A stretch of DNA of 19,671 nucleotides, taken from an uncultured Oscillospiraceae bacterium. Lineage in GTDB: Bacteria > Bacillota > Clostridia > Oscillospirales > Ruminococcaceae. Shown piece by piece: positions 1-5,900 of the stretch. The notes under the pieces are model-generated. The model saw only the letters and a program-made list of their open reading frames with translations. It did not search any database and was not told where the DNA came from. A program made the position numbers and the translations under genes. The DNA lies in the NCBI GenBank assembly GCA_934408835.1, contig CAKRVU010000004.1:1-19671 (forward strand), read 5' to 3'. Each line of letters starts with the position of its first letter. Positions within the stretch are counted from its first letter, which is position 1.

Positions 1-87
1 GGTGTTTTTTGCAGTTGTCAAGCCGCAACCTTATTCTACACCAAAAGGAGTTTCTTTTTCTACATTATCGGCTTTCGCCTTCCACCG

Positions 88-118
88 AACCACTCGCCTA
101 GCGAGTGGTTTTCTTTAT
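88..118 (+). terminator. Rho-independent terminator
   Basis: A perfect 10-bp inverted repeat (AACCACTCGC, 3-base loop CTA, GCGAGTGGTT) is followed by TTCTTT on the plus strand. It probably ends a plus-strand gene lying left of the window. No coding region before it can be supported within the window. Confidence 0.8.
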
Positions 119-120
119 AC

Positions 121-147
121 AAAAAAGAGCCTTTTTTTAAAAGGCTC
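121..147 (-). terminator. Rho-independent terminator, minus strand
   Basis: GAGCCTTTT, 3-base loop, AAAAGGCTC forms a 9-bp stem. On the minus strand it is followed by six T (plus-strand A at 121-126), so it would stop leftward transcription. It sits just upstream of the candidate toxin promoter and insulates that locus from the gene to the left. Confidence 0.7.
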
Positions 148-150
148 CTC

Positions 151-179
151 TTGCAAATATGCTCGAATTATGGTATATT
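151..179 (+). promoter_or_regulatory. Sigma-A promoter of candidate type I toxin mRNA
   Basis: TTGCAA at 151-156 and TATATT at 174-179 are separated by exactly 17 bases. Transcription would begin near 186, giving a leader of about 90 bases before the ATG at 279. A small hairpin (GTATC TTTTAC GATAC) lies close to the predicted 5' end. Confidence 0.55.
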
Positions 180-229
180 TTTCTTATGGTATCTTTTACG
201 ATACAATGGATGTAGTCTCTATTTGTAAA

Positions 230-271
230 ACCTCCCCATCTACACCTTTCATCTTTGAGGTGAGAGGAGGT
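230..271 (+). promoter_or_regulatory. Leader hairpin that hides the Shine-Dalgarno site
   Basis: ACCTCC (230-235) is exactly complementary to GGAGGT (266-271), the ribosome binding site of the ORF at 279. A nested pair, CACCT (243-247) with AGGTG (258-262), would close the same structure. Folding would block translation of the full-length mRNA. Sequestered ribosome sites of this kind are common in type I toxin mRNAs. The pairing is seen in the sequence; its function is inferred. Confidence 0.5.
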
Positions 272-278
272 AGCGCAA

Positions 279-380
279 ATGAAGCTATTGATTAGACTCT
301 TTTCTGGGTTGTTACATAGAAAAACGACTATAATTCAAACAATTATAGTCGTCAATCTAAAAACCTATCATAGGGACTAA
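279..380 (+). CDS. Small ORF, candidate type I toxin peptide (33 aa)
   Basis: The peptide begins MKLLIRLFSGLLHRK and ends NLKTYHRD. It is basic, with an amphipathic or hydrophobic N-terminal stretch and a second hydrophobic patch (TIIQTIIVV). GGAGGT lies 7 bases before the ATG, a strong ribosome site. I do not recognise the family. Three features of the surroundings resemble a type I toxin: a promoter at 151-179, a ribosome site locked in a hairpin, and a convergent consensus promoter (403-431) on the opposite strand. That antisense transcript would cover the second half of the ORF and end at a hairpin inside it. It lacks the usual acidic or charged tail of Fst/TxpA-type toxins, so it could be a leader peptide or a chance ORF. 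Confidence 0.4.
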   Translation: MKLLIRLFSGLLHRKTTIIQTIIVVNLKTYHRD

Positions 381-396
381 TCGCAGCGTCCACTGT
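320..396 (-). ncRNA. Candidate antisense RNA (antitoxin) to the ORF at 279-380
   Basis: Transcription from the minus-strand promoter at 403-431 would start near 396. It would reach a 12-bp perfect hairpin (324-335 with 341-352, loop CAAAC on the plus strand) followed by TTTTC on the minus strand, a factor-independent terminator. The predicted RNA is about 75 bases and fully complementary to the second half of the 33-aa ORF and the start of its 3' region. Promoter, length and terminator fit an antitoxin RNA. Expression is inferred. Confidence 0.4.
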
Positions 397-402
397 ATCT
401 TT

Positions 403-431
403 AAGATACCATACTTTTTTCTTTATGTCAA
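403..431 (-). promoter_or_regulatory. Sigma-A promoter, minus strand, for antisense RNA
   Basis: Read on the minus strand: TTGACA (plus 426-431), 17-base spacer, TATCTT (plus 403-408). No minus-strand ORF follows it before the window edge, so its likely product is a short untranslated RNA. Confidence 0.55.
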
Positions 432-469
432 TCCATAAGAATAAGCGATACATCTTCAGTAGTAACAAT

Positions 470-515
470 AAAAATAGATAACTGCTCATCCCTACCAAAG
501 TGATCAGTTATCTAT
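470..515 (-). terminator. Terminator of the 1187-582 operon
   Basis: A perfect 11-bp inverted repeat (474-484 with 505-515) surrounds a 20-base loop. On the minus strand it runs directly into TTTTTATTG. It lies about 65 bases after the stop of the gene ending at 582 and is the natural end of that operon. Confidence 0.65.
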
Positions 516-581
516 TAACTAATTGGGGGCAACCGTTTATCGTCTGATAAAGCTCAACGTATCCATTTTGCTGCATAGTTA

Positions 582-896
582 TCAGATGTCATCATCCGTT
601 TTTTCTCCTAATGTAGCTTTTAATATCCGGTTCAGTGTGCTTTTTAATTCTTCCGAAGCTTCTTTCATCGGCTTTAAATACGTGACGTCTTCCGACTGTC
701 CAATTTCGAAGAATTCCGGAGCATTTGCATCATTTAGAAAATAATACTCACCCAGTTGCGTAACAAAAATAACATGGTTTTCCATGATAGCGGTAACAAA
801 AGCGCCCTCTGCTGCCTTTTCGTCTTCAAAATAATCACAGCGGAAGATTTCTTCTTTGTCCAACACCGATTCATCGTCAAGTACTTGATATTCCAT
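582..896 (-). CDS. Hypothetical acidic protein (104 aa)
   Basis: I do not recognise this protein. It is acidic and soluble with no signal peptide or membrane segment. Its start (MEYQVLDDESV) and middle (GEYYFLNDANAPEFFEIG) alternate hydrophobic and acidic residues like a small beta-rich fold, and the C-terminus is a charged helix ending TDDDI. The ATG directly abuts the TGA of the preceding gene (no intervening base). Its ribosome site GGAGTG lies inside that gene's last codons, so translation of the pair is probably coupled. A partner or accessory role for the coiled-coil protein before it is likely from context, but no function can be named. Confidence 0.7.
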   Translation of the reverse strand: MEYQVLDDESVLDKEEIFRCDYFEDEKAAEGAFVTAIMENHVIFVTQLGEYYFLNDANAPEFFEIGQSEDVTYLKPMKEASEELKSTLNRILKATLGEKTDDDI

Positions 897-1187
897 TCAA
901 TTCACTCCTTTTTCTCTGTTTTGAATTGGTTTTTTAATTGGAAAACGAACTTGTGTGATAACTGATACCTGTTCTGTCCATTCAATCAATGCATTTACTG
1001 CACCTCGGGTAATAGCAACGTCTTCTTGTATTACATCCAACCTATTTTCGATTTTCTCAAACCTTTGATCAATCTTCTCAAATTTTTCATCGATTCTCTC
1101 AAACCTTTGATTCATTCTTTCCTCGCTGGCTGAAAGCTTTGAGTCTATCAATTGACTAATTTGTTCTAATAAACGTTTTTCATCCAT
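897..1187 (-). CDS. Heptad-repeat coiled-coil protein (96 aa)
   Basis: Residues of roughly 20-60 are tandem seven-residue units such as RFERIDE, KFEKIDQ and RFEKIEN, a near-ideal coiled coil. The C-terminal part (VNALIEWTEQVSVITQVRF) is less charged. Short proteins of this type are frequent on plasmids, phages and conjugative elements, where they act as oligomerisation or adaptor subunits; I cannot name the family. GGGAGT precedes the ATG, and the stop abuts the start of the downstream gene. A promoter is visible at 1233-1262. The protein should form an elongated oligomer; a function is not evident. Confidence 0.7.
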   Translation of the reverse strand: MDEKRLLEQISQLIDSKLSASEERMNQRFERIDEKFEKIDQRFEKIENRLDVIQEDVAITRGAVNALIEWTEQVSVITQVRFPIKKPIQNREKGVN

Positions 1188-1232
1188 CTCTAATTACTCC
1201 CTATTAAAAAATCCTCTTTTTGTAACGCTTTT

Positions 1233-1262
1233 ATTTTATCATAAAAGGATAAGCAATGTCAA
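1233..1262 (-). promoter_or_regulatory. Promoter of the coiled-coil operon
   Basis: On the minus strand: TTGACA (plus 1257-1262), 18-base spacer, TAAAAT (plus 1233-1238). It lies in the gap after the stop of the gene ending at 1270 and reads toward the genes at 1187 and 896. Confidence 0.6.
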
Positions 1263-1269
1263 CTTCATT

Positions 1270-1540
1270 TTATTCTAACAATGACTCTGGAATCAGCACG
1301 TCGGCTCCTATCTCATCGCTTGAATCATTGATTTTGATTTGTATTTTTGATTCTTCTGTCTCGTTTGTATCATCTGTTTCTCCATCTTCTTCTAAAATGT
1401 CGTTTACATGTACAGATTGAGAAGTTGTTGAATTTGTGGTTTCCTCTTTTCCTTCTTCCGGATAAAAAAACAATAGCCACAATACAAACAGAAAGTAGGA
1501 TTACCGTCACACTAATCGCAATTAAAATTTTCTTCTTCAT
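1270..1540 (-). pseudogene. Small exported or membrane-anchored acidic protein, split by a homopolymer frameshift
   Basis: An ATG at 1540 with AGGAG eight bases upstream opens a hydrophobic N-terminus (MKKKILIAISVTVILLSV), a signal peptide or membrane anchor. At a run of seven T (plus-strand A at 1464-1470) that frame passes into an unrelated basic tail and stops. Removing one T joins it to an open frame of about 65 acidic, Ser/Thr/Glu-rich residues ending IPESLLE at 1270. Joined, the protein would be about 90 aa: an N-terminal anchor plus a disordered acidic ectodomain. The break may be a real mutation, polymerase slippage on the T run, or a sequencing error. No family is recognised. Confidence 0.6.
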
Positions 1541-1619
1541 TTACTTTCTCCTGAAACGTCAGTTTTGCCAGCTCTAAGGCAAGCTGGTATTGTTTTTCAT
1601 ATACCGTACCTTTATGTGT

Positions 1620-2198
1620 TTATTTTACTACGCTTAAAAACTCATCCTCGTATCCGGCAAAACATCCACATCTAACATAAATGGAAGCGTCTGTTAATTG
1701 ATAAAAGTAAGTGCAACGGCGCTCACTTCCAGTTCCTTCTATTTTGGTATAGCTTTTAAGATCCTTTCCACCTTCCACGGTACATCCAGTAGAAAATGAG
1801 CAAGCCTTACCGAAGTCGCAATATTTCTCAAAACTACATCCAGCTCGAAGAATGCAAGAACTTTCAAGAACGCAATCACGCCCAAAGCTACAAAAAAACT
1901 CGAAGATACAACCCCTTCCAAAATGGCACACTTCCCCGAAACGACAACCCTCTCTGAAATAGCACCCATACTCAAAATGGCACCCTTCCTCGAAACGACA
2001 ACTTTTCCCGAAGGTGCACCCATACCCAAAGTTGCAATCTTTCCCAAAACAGCAATGCTCTCCAGAACGGTAACCCGATCCGAAGGCGCAACAAGCCGGA
2101 AACTCTTTTATCTCTGTGTAATCACCACAAGGGCAAATAAGGTATCCGAGTTGGTGTCTTTCGAACTTTTTAAAATCTTCAAGTGTATATCGTTTCAT
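1620..2198 (-). CDS. Cysteine-ladder hexapeptide-repeat protein (192 aa)
   Basis: After an N-terminal segment of about 37 residues (starting MKRYTLEDFKKFERHQLGYL, with a CPCG motif) come 18 consecutive six-residue units of consensus C-x-F-G/E-x-x, for example CNFGYG, CTFGKS, CHFEYG, CSFGRD. Nearly every unit begins with Cys and has Phe at position 3. About 45 residues without the repeat follow. A six-residue period with stacked hydrophobic residues is typical of left-handed parallel beta-helices, three units per turn, so six turns are expected. Stacked Cys instead of the usual aliphatic residue is unusual. No signal peptide is seen, so the cysteines may be free thiols or metal ligands. GAGGT precedes the ATG. 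I do not recognise a named family; LbH-like or pentapeptide-like scaffold is the safest label. Confidence 0.75.
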   Translation of the reverse strand: MKRYTLEDFKKFERHQLGYLICPCGDYTEIKEFPACCAFGSGYRSGEHCCFGKDCNFGYGCTFGKSCRFEEGCHFEYGCYFREGCRFGEVCHFGRGCIFEFFCSFGRDCVLESSCILRAGCSFEKYCDFGKACSFSTGCTVEGGKDLKSYTKIEGTGSERRCTYFYQLTDASIYVRCGCFAGYEDEFLSVVK

Positions 2199-2210
2199 TT
2201 TGTGACCTCT

Positions 2211-2318
2211 CTATGATATCCTGCTCTCTTGACAAAGCAGTTGGAGCAATTTCTCCGGATAATTGGCTACCGCCTGATCATCAATACTCCATAAACAATC
2301 ACGCCAGAAGCAAGTACC
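2211..2318 (-). pseudogene. Possible C-terminal remnant of a lost gene
   Basis: An open frame of 35 codons with no start ends in TAG just before the ribosome site of the cysteine-ladder gene. Its translation (FWRDCLWSIDDQAV followed by ANYPEKLLQLLCQES) has a normal protein composition, while the bases before it carry stops in all frames. It may be the tail of a decayed upstream gene. This is weak evidence, and chance openness is possible. Confidence 0.25.
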
Positions 2319-2424
2319 TTATTGATGTCCGTTTATTCGCTCGCCTGCAACTATAAGCCACGGACAATGATGGTTTAAGCAGTATTTTACTTTATTTTTC
2401 TTCATTCTTTTCACTCTTTTTGGG

Positions 2425-2445
2425 CGAGTGCCAATTTGGCACTCG
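2425..2445. promoter_or_regulatory. parS: Candidate parS site 1 (palindrome downstream of parB)
   Basis: GAGTGCCAATTTGGCACTC (2426-2444), extended by one more base pair on each side, forms 10-bp arms around a single central T. The first 20 bases recur exactly at 4288-4307, upstream of parA. Two identical palindromes bracketing a ParA/ParB pair are best explained as ParB binding sites. T-rich sequence follows on the plus strand, so it could also act as a weak terminator. Confidence 0.5.
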
Positions 2446-2503
2446 ATGTTTTTTCACCTCACTTCCATCATTTCTTCTTCGCTCTATGAAATATTAATGC
2501 AAT

Positions 2504-2588
2504 TCATTTCGCATTGTTCAACTGATTGGTCAGAAGAAATATGACTTGCTTTTCAGCCTCTGCTTTAGAAATATCCCCAAAAGGTTCT
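2504..2588 (-). pseudogene. Out-of-frame C-terminal extension of parB
   Basis: Directly after the parB stop, the next frame stays open for about 28 codons (LEPFGDISKAEAEKQ, then VIFLLTNQLNNAK, then TGA). One extra T in the six-T run at the parB stop (plus-strand A at 2589-2594) would fuse it in frame to ParB. Its composition is that of a helical C-terminal domain. It has no start codon of its own. Confidence 0.45.
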
Positions 2589-3396
2589 AAAAAATATTCT
2601 TAGGAATTTTGACCGACACACTTTCGGATTTCTTCTTCGACTGATTGGAAATCAGGTTTTGTAAGTCCTCCTCACCTATTTTATCGACCGTGGCAAACTC
2701 GCTTTTGAACCGTTCACAAAGCTCCATATTTAGCTTCACCCTTTTCGATTCGCAAAAGGAATTAATTGTTGTCTGAACATCTTTTGACAAATAAGAAAGA
2801 GAAACACCGGACGATAATTGTAAAGTCTTGTTATCAACCTTTTGTAGAAGCTCAGGGATTAGATGTGTTAATCGTATCAATCTAAAAATTTGACGACGAC
2901 TTTCCTTGACATCGCTTGCAATTTTTTCGGCAGTGTCAACCTGGTGCTTCGTATGTTTCAAGGCTTCTAATTGCGATTTGTAACCGAATGCTTTCTCACT
3001 CGGAAGTAATTCCTGACGTTGGTTCAGATTTGTGGACGTCATGATGATAATTGCCTGATTGTTATCTACTTTCTTTACCAAACATGGGATAGTTTGCAGG
3101 CCCGCAAGTCTTGCAGCTTCACACCGGTTGTGTCCGGCTAAAATTTCGTACAAGTTATCTGCTTTCCATCGAACTGTAATAGGGGACAGAATCCCGTTTT
3201 CTTTGATATCAGCTGCCAGCTCCTGCAAGCGTTCTTCCGAATAAGGGCGGAAGCAATGCAGCTTTTCCAGTTCGGGATTATCAAATCCAAACCGTTTGAG
3301 AAAGTCAATCGGGATTTGTCGCAAGTTTTCTGAATTGTTTTTCAAAGGTGAGCTTGCAGCACCTATACTATGAAACTTTTCTGAAAAATCAAGCAC
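2587..3396 (-). CDS. parB: ParB-family partition protein (269 aa)
   Basis: DNA-binding CTPase-type partition protein that loads on parS sites and works with ParA to segregate replicons. Residues about 50-150 are the ParB/Spo0J N-terminal domain: RPYSEERLQELAADIKENG (box I), then PITVRW and the nucleotide-binding motif AGHNRCEAARLAG (a GHRR-type box II), then TNLNQRQELLPSEKAFGYK. A helix-turn-helix region (about 155-215, DVKESRRQIFRLIRLTHLI) follows. The start is GTG with AGGTAGGT upstream, 9 bases after the parA stop, so the two form one operon. The C-terminus is short and ends at a six-T run; a plausible extra C-terminal segment is left out of frame (2504-2588). Candidate parS sites flank the operon. 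Confidence 0.9.
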   Translation of the reverse strand: MLDFSEKFHSIGAASSPLKNNSENLRQIPIDFLKRFGFDNPELEKLHCFRPYSEERLQELAADIKENGILSPITVRWKADNLYEILAGHNRCEAARLAGLQTIPCLVKKVDNNQAIIIMTSTNLNQRQELLPSEKAFGYKSQLEALKHTKHQVDTAEKIASDVKESRRQIFRLIRLTHLIPELLQKVDNKTLQLSSGVSLSYLSKDVQTTINSFCESKRVKLNMELCERFKSEFATVDKIGEEDLQNLISNQSKKKSESVSVKIPKNIF

Positions 3397-3405
3397 GATG
3401 ATTAC

Positions 3406-4239
3406 CTACCTTTGAATAAACTCCTGTACAAAAGCTGTATACTGCTTTCCTAACTTTTGTCTGGATGAAATCAAACTTGTCTGCTTTGCCGATGAATCCG
3501 CAGCTTGCACTGACTGTGAAATGGAGGAGTCATAAACCAGCGCTCCGAATTGTTGTTTCAATGCAGTATCCACCGCCTTACAATGATTTGTATGATTTGT
3601 CATGGTAAGCAGAAAGCCGTTAATTTTCAATTTTGGATTGAGCGACATTTGTATTTGATGATACGTACTAATGAGTTGCGTCAATCCATCTAACGCGAAG
3701 TTCTGCGCCTGCACTGGAATCAGCACCTCATCACTCGCAACAAGTGCGTTATACAGAAGATTTCCAAGCGATGGCGGACAGTCTATAATGATATAGTCAT
3801 ACCGTCCCTGCAAATAAGAAAGAATGATTTTAAGAATAGACTCTCGACAAATTGCATTGCAAAGGGCTTGCTCTGCTGTGAACAACTGAATTGTAGCTGG
3901 AATATAGTCTAGTTTTTCTTTACTGTTCGTTTGCACAGATTTGTCAACCAAATCTTTTACTGCTTGAACCCCGCTCTTTTTATCCTCCACACAGTTCCCA
4001 TCACATGGAATATAAGATTGATAGAAGCCGTGTTGCATTACAAATAACAGCAAATCGCTGATAGTAGTTGTGTTTTCATTCGTTTGAAAGCCGAGGTAGG
4101 AACTCAAGTTGCCCTGGGGATCAAAATCAATCAGCAGCGTACTCTTTCCTTTAGACGACAACCCAGCACCTAAATTAAGGGCGGTTGTTGTTTTTCCAAC
4201 ACCGCCCTTTTGATTCGCTATTGCAATGATTTTTGACAT
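3406..4239 (-). CDS. parA: ParA-family partition ATPase (277 aa)
   Basis: Deviant Walker ATPase that forms gradients on the nucleoid to position ParB-parS complexes. Walker A is KGGVGKTT at residues 11-18, with the signature first lysine (K11). The Walker A' region is LLIDFDPQGN (about 36-45), and Walker B is YIIIDCPPS. The length and absence of an N-terminal helix-turn-helix resemble Soj-like and type Ib ParA proteins on conjugative elements. The ATG has GGAGG about 7 bases upstream. Between it and the tRNA-like sequence lie an inverted repeat (4265-4279) and a candidate parS/operator (4289-4307), so the operon may be self-regulated. In a chromosome the pair suggests an integrated plasmid or ICE. 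Confidence 0.93.
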   Translation of the reverse strand: MSKIIAIANQKGGVGKTTTALNLGAGLSSKGKSTLLIDFDPQGNLSSYLGFQTNENTTTISDLLLFVMQHGFYQSYIPCDGNCVEDKKSGVQAVKDLVDKSVQTNSKEKLDYIPATIQLFTAEQALCNAICRESILKIILSYLQGRYDYIIIDCPPSLGNLLYNALVASDEVLIPVQAQNFALDGLTQLISTYHQIQMSLNPKLKINGFLLTMTNHTNHCKAVDTALKQQFGALVYDSSISQSVQAADSSAKQTSLISSRQKLGKQYTAFVQEFIQR

Positions 4240-4264
4240 GTTCTGTTCCTCCTTGACTTTTTAT

Positions 4265-4279
4265 GAACCATTTTGGTTC
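4265..4279. promoter_or_regulatory. Inverted repeat in the parA leader
   Basis: GAACCA TTT TGGTTC lies between the candidate parS and the parA ribosome site. It could be an operator for ParA/ParB autoregulation or a leader hairpin. Only the symmetry is seen. Confidence 0.35.
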
Positions 4280-4288
4280 TTTTTGAAC

Positions 4289-4307
4289 GAGTGCCAATTT
4301 GGCACTC
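4289..4307. promoter_or_regulatory. parS: Candidate parS site 2 / operator upstream of parA
   Basis: GAGTGCCAATTTGGCACTC, a palindrome of 9-bp arms and one central base, lies 50 bases upstream of the parA start. It is identical to the site at 2426-2444 beyond parB. Only these two copies were seen by eye in the window. It is unlike the chromosomal parS consensus, as expected for a plasmid-type system. Confidence 0.5.
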
Positions 4308-4407
4308 CAATTTCTTCTTTTTCTTTTTAGCCTTATAATCACAAGTCTTTTTGACAAGGGTACTTGATTTTTAAATGCCCCTGTTGTAAAATACTTTGTG
4401 AATAAAA

Positions 4408-4483
4408 TGATAGGCAGCCGAGTGGTAAGTTGCCAGATTCTGGCTCTGGCATTCCGAGGGTTCGAATCCTTCCACCCCAGCCA
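4408..4483 (+). pseudogene. tRNA-Gln(CTG)-like pseudogene with lost acceptor strand
   Basis: The anticodon arm (CCAGA, loop TTCTGGC, TCTGG; anticodon CTG at 4440-4442), T-arm (GAGGG TTCGAAT CCTTC) and 3' end (CACCCCA, G, CCA) are all good tRNA-Gln features. The 5' acceptor strand should read about TGGGGTG. Instead the bases before the D-arm are AT-rich (AAAATGA) and cannot pair. It looks like a tRNA gene whose 5' end was replaced, as happens when an element integrates into a tRNA, or which decayed later. A similar T-arm and 3' end occur in degraded form at 8385-8418. Confidence 0.6.
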
Positions 4484-4937
4484 ACTATTTTATCCCTTAT
4501 CATTGGTTTGCGAAAATCAATCGATAGGGTGGCATAACTCTCAGAGGGTACTGTTTCCTGTATCCGCCTTTTGTTCAGCATTGGGTACGTATTTCCGGCC
4601 GTTGCTGTGCAACGCAGGCGTGCTCGGCAAGATGGGTTTCTTTTTAATCTTGCGTCGTGGCACACTGTCTATTAGTCCGGTATCGTTTAACGGTGCTTGT
4701 TGACTTGCATTCAGTTTTCACGTGGACTTTTTGTTCACATGTATGCTATCTTTTCAGAAGATGGTATAGATGTGTAGGCAAAAAGAAAAGAGTTTGAATA
4801 ACAACTTCGTAATCACATTCAAGCTAGATTTATTCTAAAACGCTATTATAAATAACATCAGAGTATGCCCTGTTAGTGTGTAAACATGAGGTGAGTCCGT
4901 GTTCAATTAGTGAGATTTGTACAGCTAGTACAGTCTT
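4484..4937 (+). repeat. Tracr-like-looking structured repeat, copy A (tRNA-associated, ~450 bp)
   Basis: This stretch directly follows the tRNA-Gln pseudogene. It is about three-quarters identical by eye to the reverse complement of 7966-8384. Hairpins kept in both copies are: 4494-4529; CAAGAT/ATCTTG inside GTGC/GCAC at 4620-4663; TTGAAT...ATTCAA near 4793-4825; and a terminal one at about 4910-4937. Copy A has about 55 extra bases near 4715-4775. Both strands contain longish ORFs in places (minus 4339-4665, plus 4398-4703), but both run through the tRNA sequence. A structured RNA or a decayed mobile unit is more likely. The word tracr in the label describes appearance only: no CRISPR array or cas gene is present. 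Confidence 0.5.
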
Positions 4938-5645
4938 GTCCTGTCCCGATTTGTACGGACAGCACAAAAACTCCATATTACTGATTTCGTTTTTCTAACG
5001 GAGTCAGTTTGTTTCTCGTTGTATTCTTTCGTTGTTGTAGAAATGGATGCATCCTCATAAGTGCGCAACTTTATACGGTAGATACATTCTGTTTTGAGTA
5101 TAGAAAAGAAATTTTCAGCCATAGCGTTATCATGCGGATTTTCACGTCTTGATATTGATAGAGTTATGCCGTATGATTTAATTAGATTAAAATATGCTTG
5201 TGTTGTGACGTATATTGAAACCCTTGGTCACTGTAGAATTGTACCTTCGCAGTGACTCTTTCTTTTTTCTTTGCACCTCTAAATAGTACTCAATACCTGA
5301 TTAATATTTGGTTCTGTACTGGTCTTGTATGCAACAATTCAGTTGTCGAATAAATCTCTGATTACTGCAAGAAAAGTGTTCCTTGTTGTATTTTAATGTA
5401 CGATATATCTGTTATCCATTTTTGATTTAGTCTATCAGCTTTAAAATCTCTGTTCAGCGGATCGAAATAACCATAGTTGAGATATTTCTTCTTTCTGACT
5501 TCGGATAATAGATCATATTTTTGCATAACTCTCAATATTGTTTTGGAATTGTGATATATTCCTTGTCATATACTCTGCGATAGCCATAGGTTTTACCACA
5601 TTTCACTTATTGAGTATTTATCTTTATCACGATAGATAACCATAT
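4925..5645 (-). pseudogene. Degenerate IS3-family (IS150-like) transposase OrfB
   Basis: Pieces of an IS3-type DDE integrase lie on the minus strand in order, separated by stops and frameshifts. Near 5580-5610 is GKTYGYRRVYDKEY. Near 5420-5460 is RDFKADRLNQKWITDISYI, with the first catalytic Asp. Near 5215 is YSDQGFQYTSQ, with the second Asp. Near 5100-5150 is SISRRENPHDNAMAENFF, with the Glu. The longest intact piece (4925-5122, and upstream to about 5160) keeps the C-terminal catalytic helix. No orfA and no clear terminal inverted repeats are seen, so it is an inactive remnant. It would have cut and joined DNA ends in the nucleoprotein transpososome. Confidence 0.8.
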
Positions 5646-5683
5646 ATTTTACACTTGTTCTCACTCCCTTTGGTACAATATTA

Positions 5684-5727
5684 GCGTAACTTGTAGCCGG
5701 TACCACGGCATGATTTACAAGTTATGC
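5684..5727. repeat. Inverted repeat at the left side of the IS110 element
   Basis: GCGTAACTTGTA (5684-5695) and TACAAGTTATGC (5716-5727) are complementary over 12 bases with one G:T-type mismatch and a 20-base loop. It overlaps the -35 region of the promoter at 5714-5742. It may mark the element's left end or regulate that promoter. Confidence 0.4.
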
Positions 5728-5742
5728 TTATTTTATTATAAT
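5714..5742 (+). promoter_or_regulatory. Promoter of the IS110 left-end RNA/transposase
   Basis: TTTACA (5714-5719), exactly 17 bases, then TATAAT (5737-5742). Transcription would begin near 5749 and cross the 200 non-coding bases before the transposase ATG. This is the arrangement expected for the guide (bridge) RNA of IS110-group elements. Confidence 0.55.
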
Positions 5743-5900
5743 GAGAAGGTAATGGCCTGACGGTCACTCCTTAGAACTTAGCGTTCGTAACAGAAAGTGT
5801 CAGCCGCCTTCTTATTATAAAGGTTTGATTAAGCAGGTTGTTCCTGTTTCTTATAGAAACAGTGTTCGTGTCACTAACCAAAATGAATCGTAATAAGCTT
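5736..5900 (+). ncRNA. Candidate IS110 bridge RNA region
   Basis: IS110-group elements carry a non-coding RNA upstream of the transposase that pairs with target and donor DNA. Here TTATAATGAGAAGG (5736-5749) pairs with CCTTCTTATTATAA (5807-5820) over 14 positions with one G:U. A second hairpin, CTGTTTC TTATA GAAACAG, lies at 5844-5862, and more partly complementary sequence runs to about 5900. The promoter at 5714-5742 reads into it; its -10 overlaps the first stem, so the true RNA 5' end may lie inside that stem. Target- and donor-binding loops cannot be assigned without the element's exact ends. Confidence 0.45.

Noticed and set aside
2..295. Open frame of 97 codons at the left edge
   Set aside because: It runs through two terminator hairpins and a promoter region and has no ribosome site.
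1562..1592. CCAGCT...AGCTGG hairpin as terminator of the cysteine-ladder gene
   Set aside because: On the minus strand it is followed by A-rich rather than T-rich sequence, so it does not look like a terminator in that direction.
4339..4703. ORFs on both strands over the tRNA-Gln relic and repeat copy A
   Set aside because: Both translate tRNA sequence and lack start signals. The counterpart in copy B has stops and a frameshift. Noted only as a rival reading of the repeat.
4714..4729. TTTCACGTG resembling chromosomal parS
   Set aside because: Only about 10 of 16 positions match the consensus. The paired palindromes at 2426 and 4289 are far better candidates.
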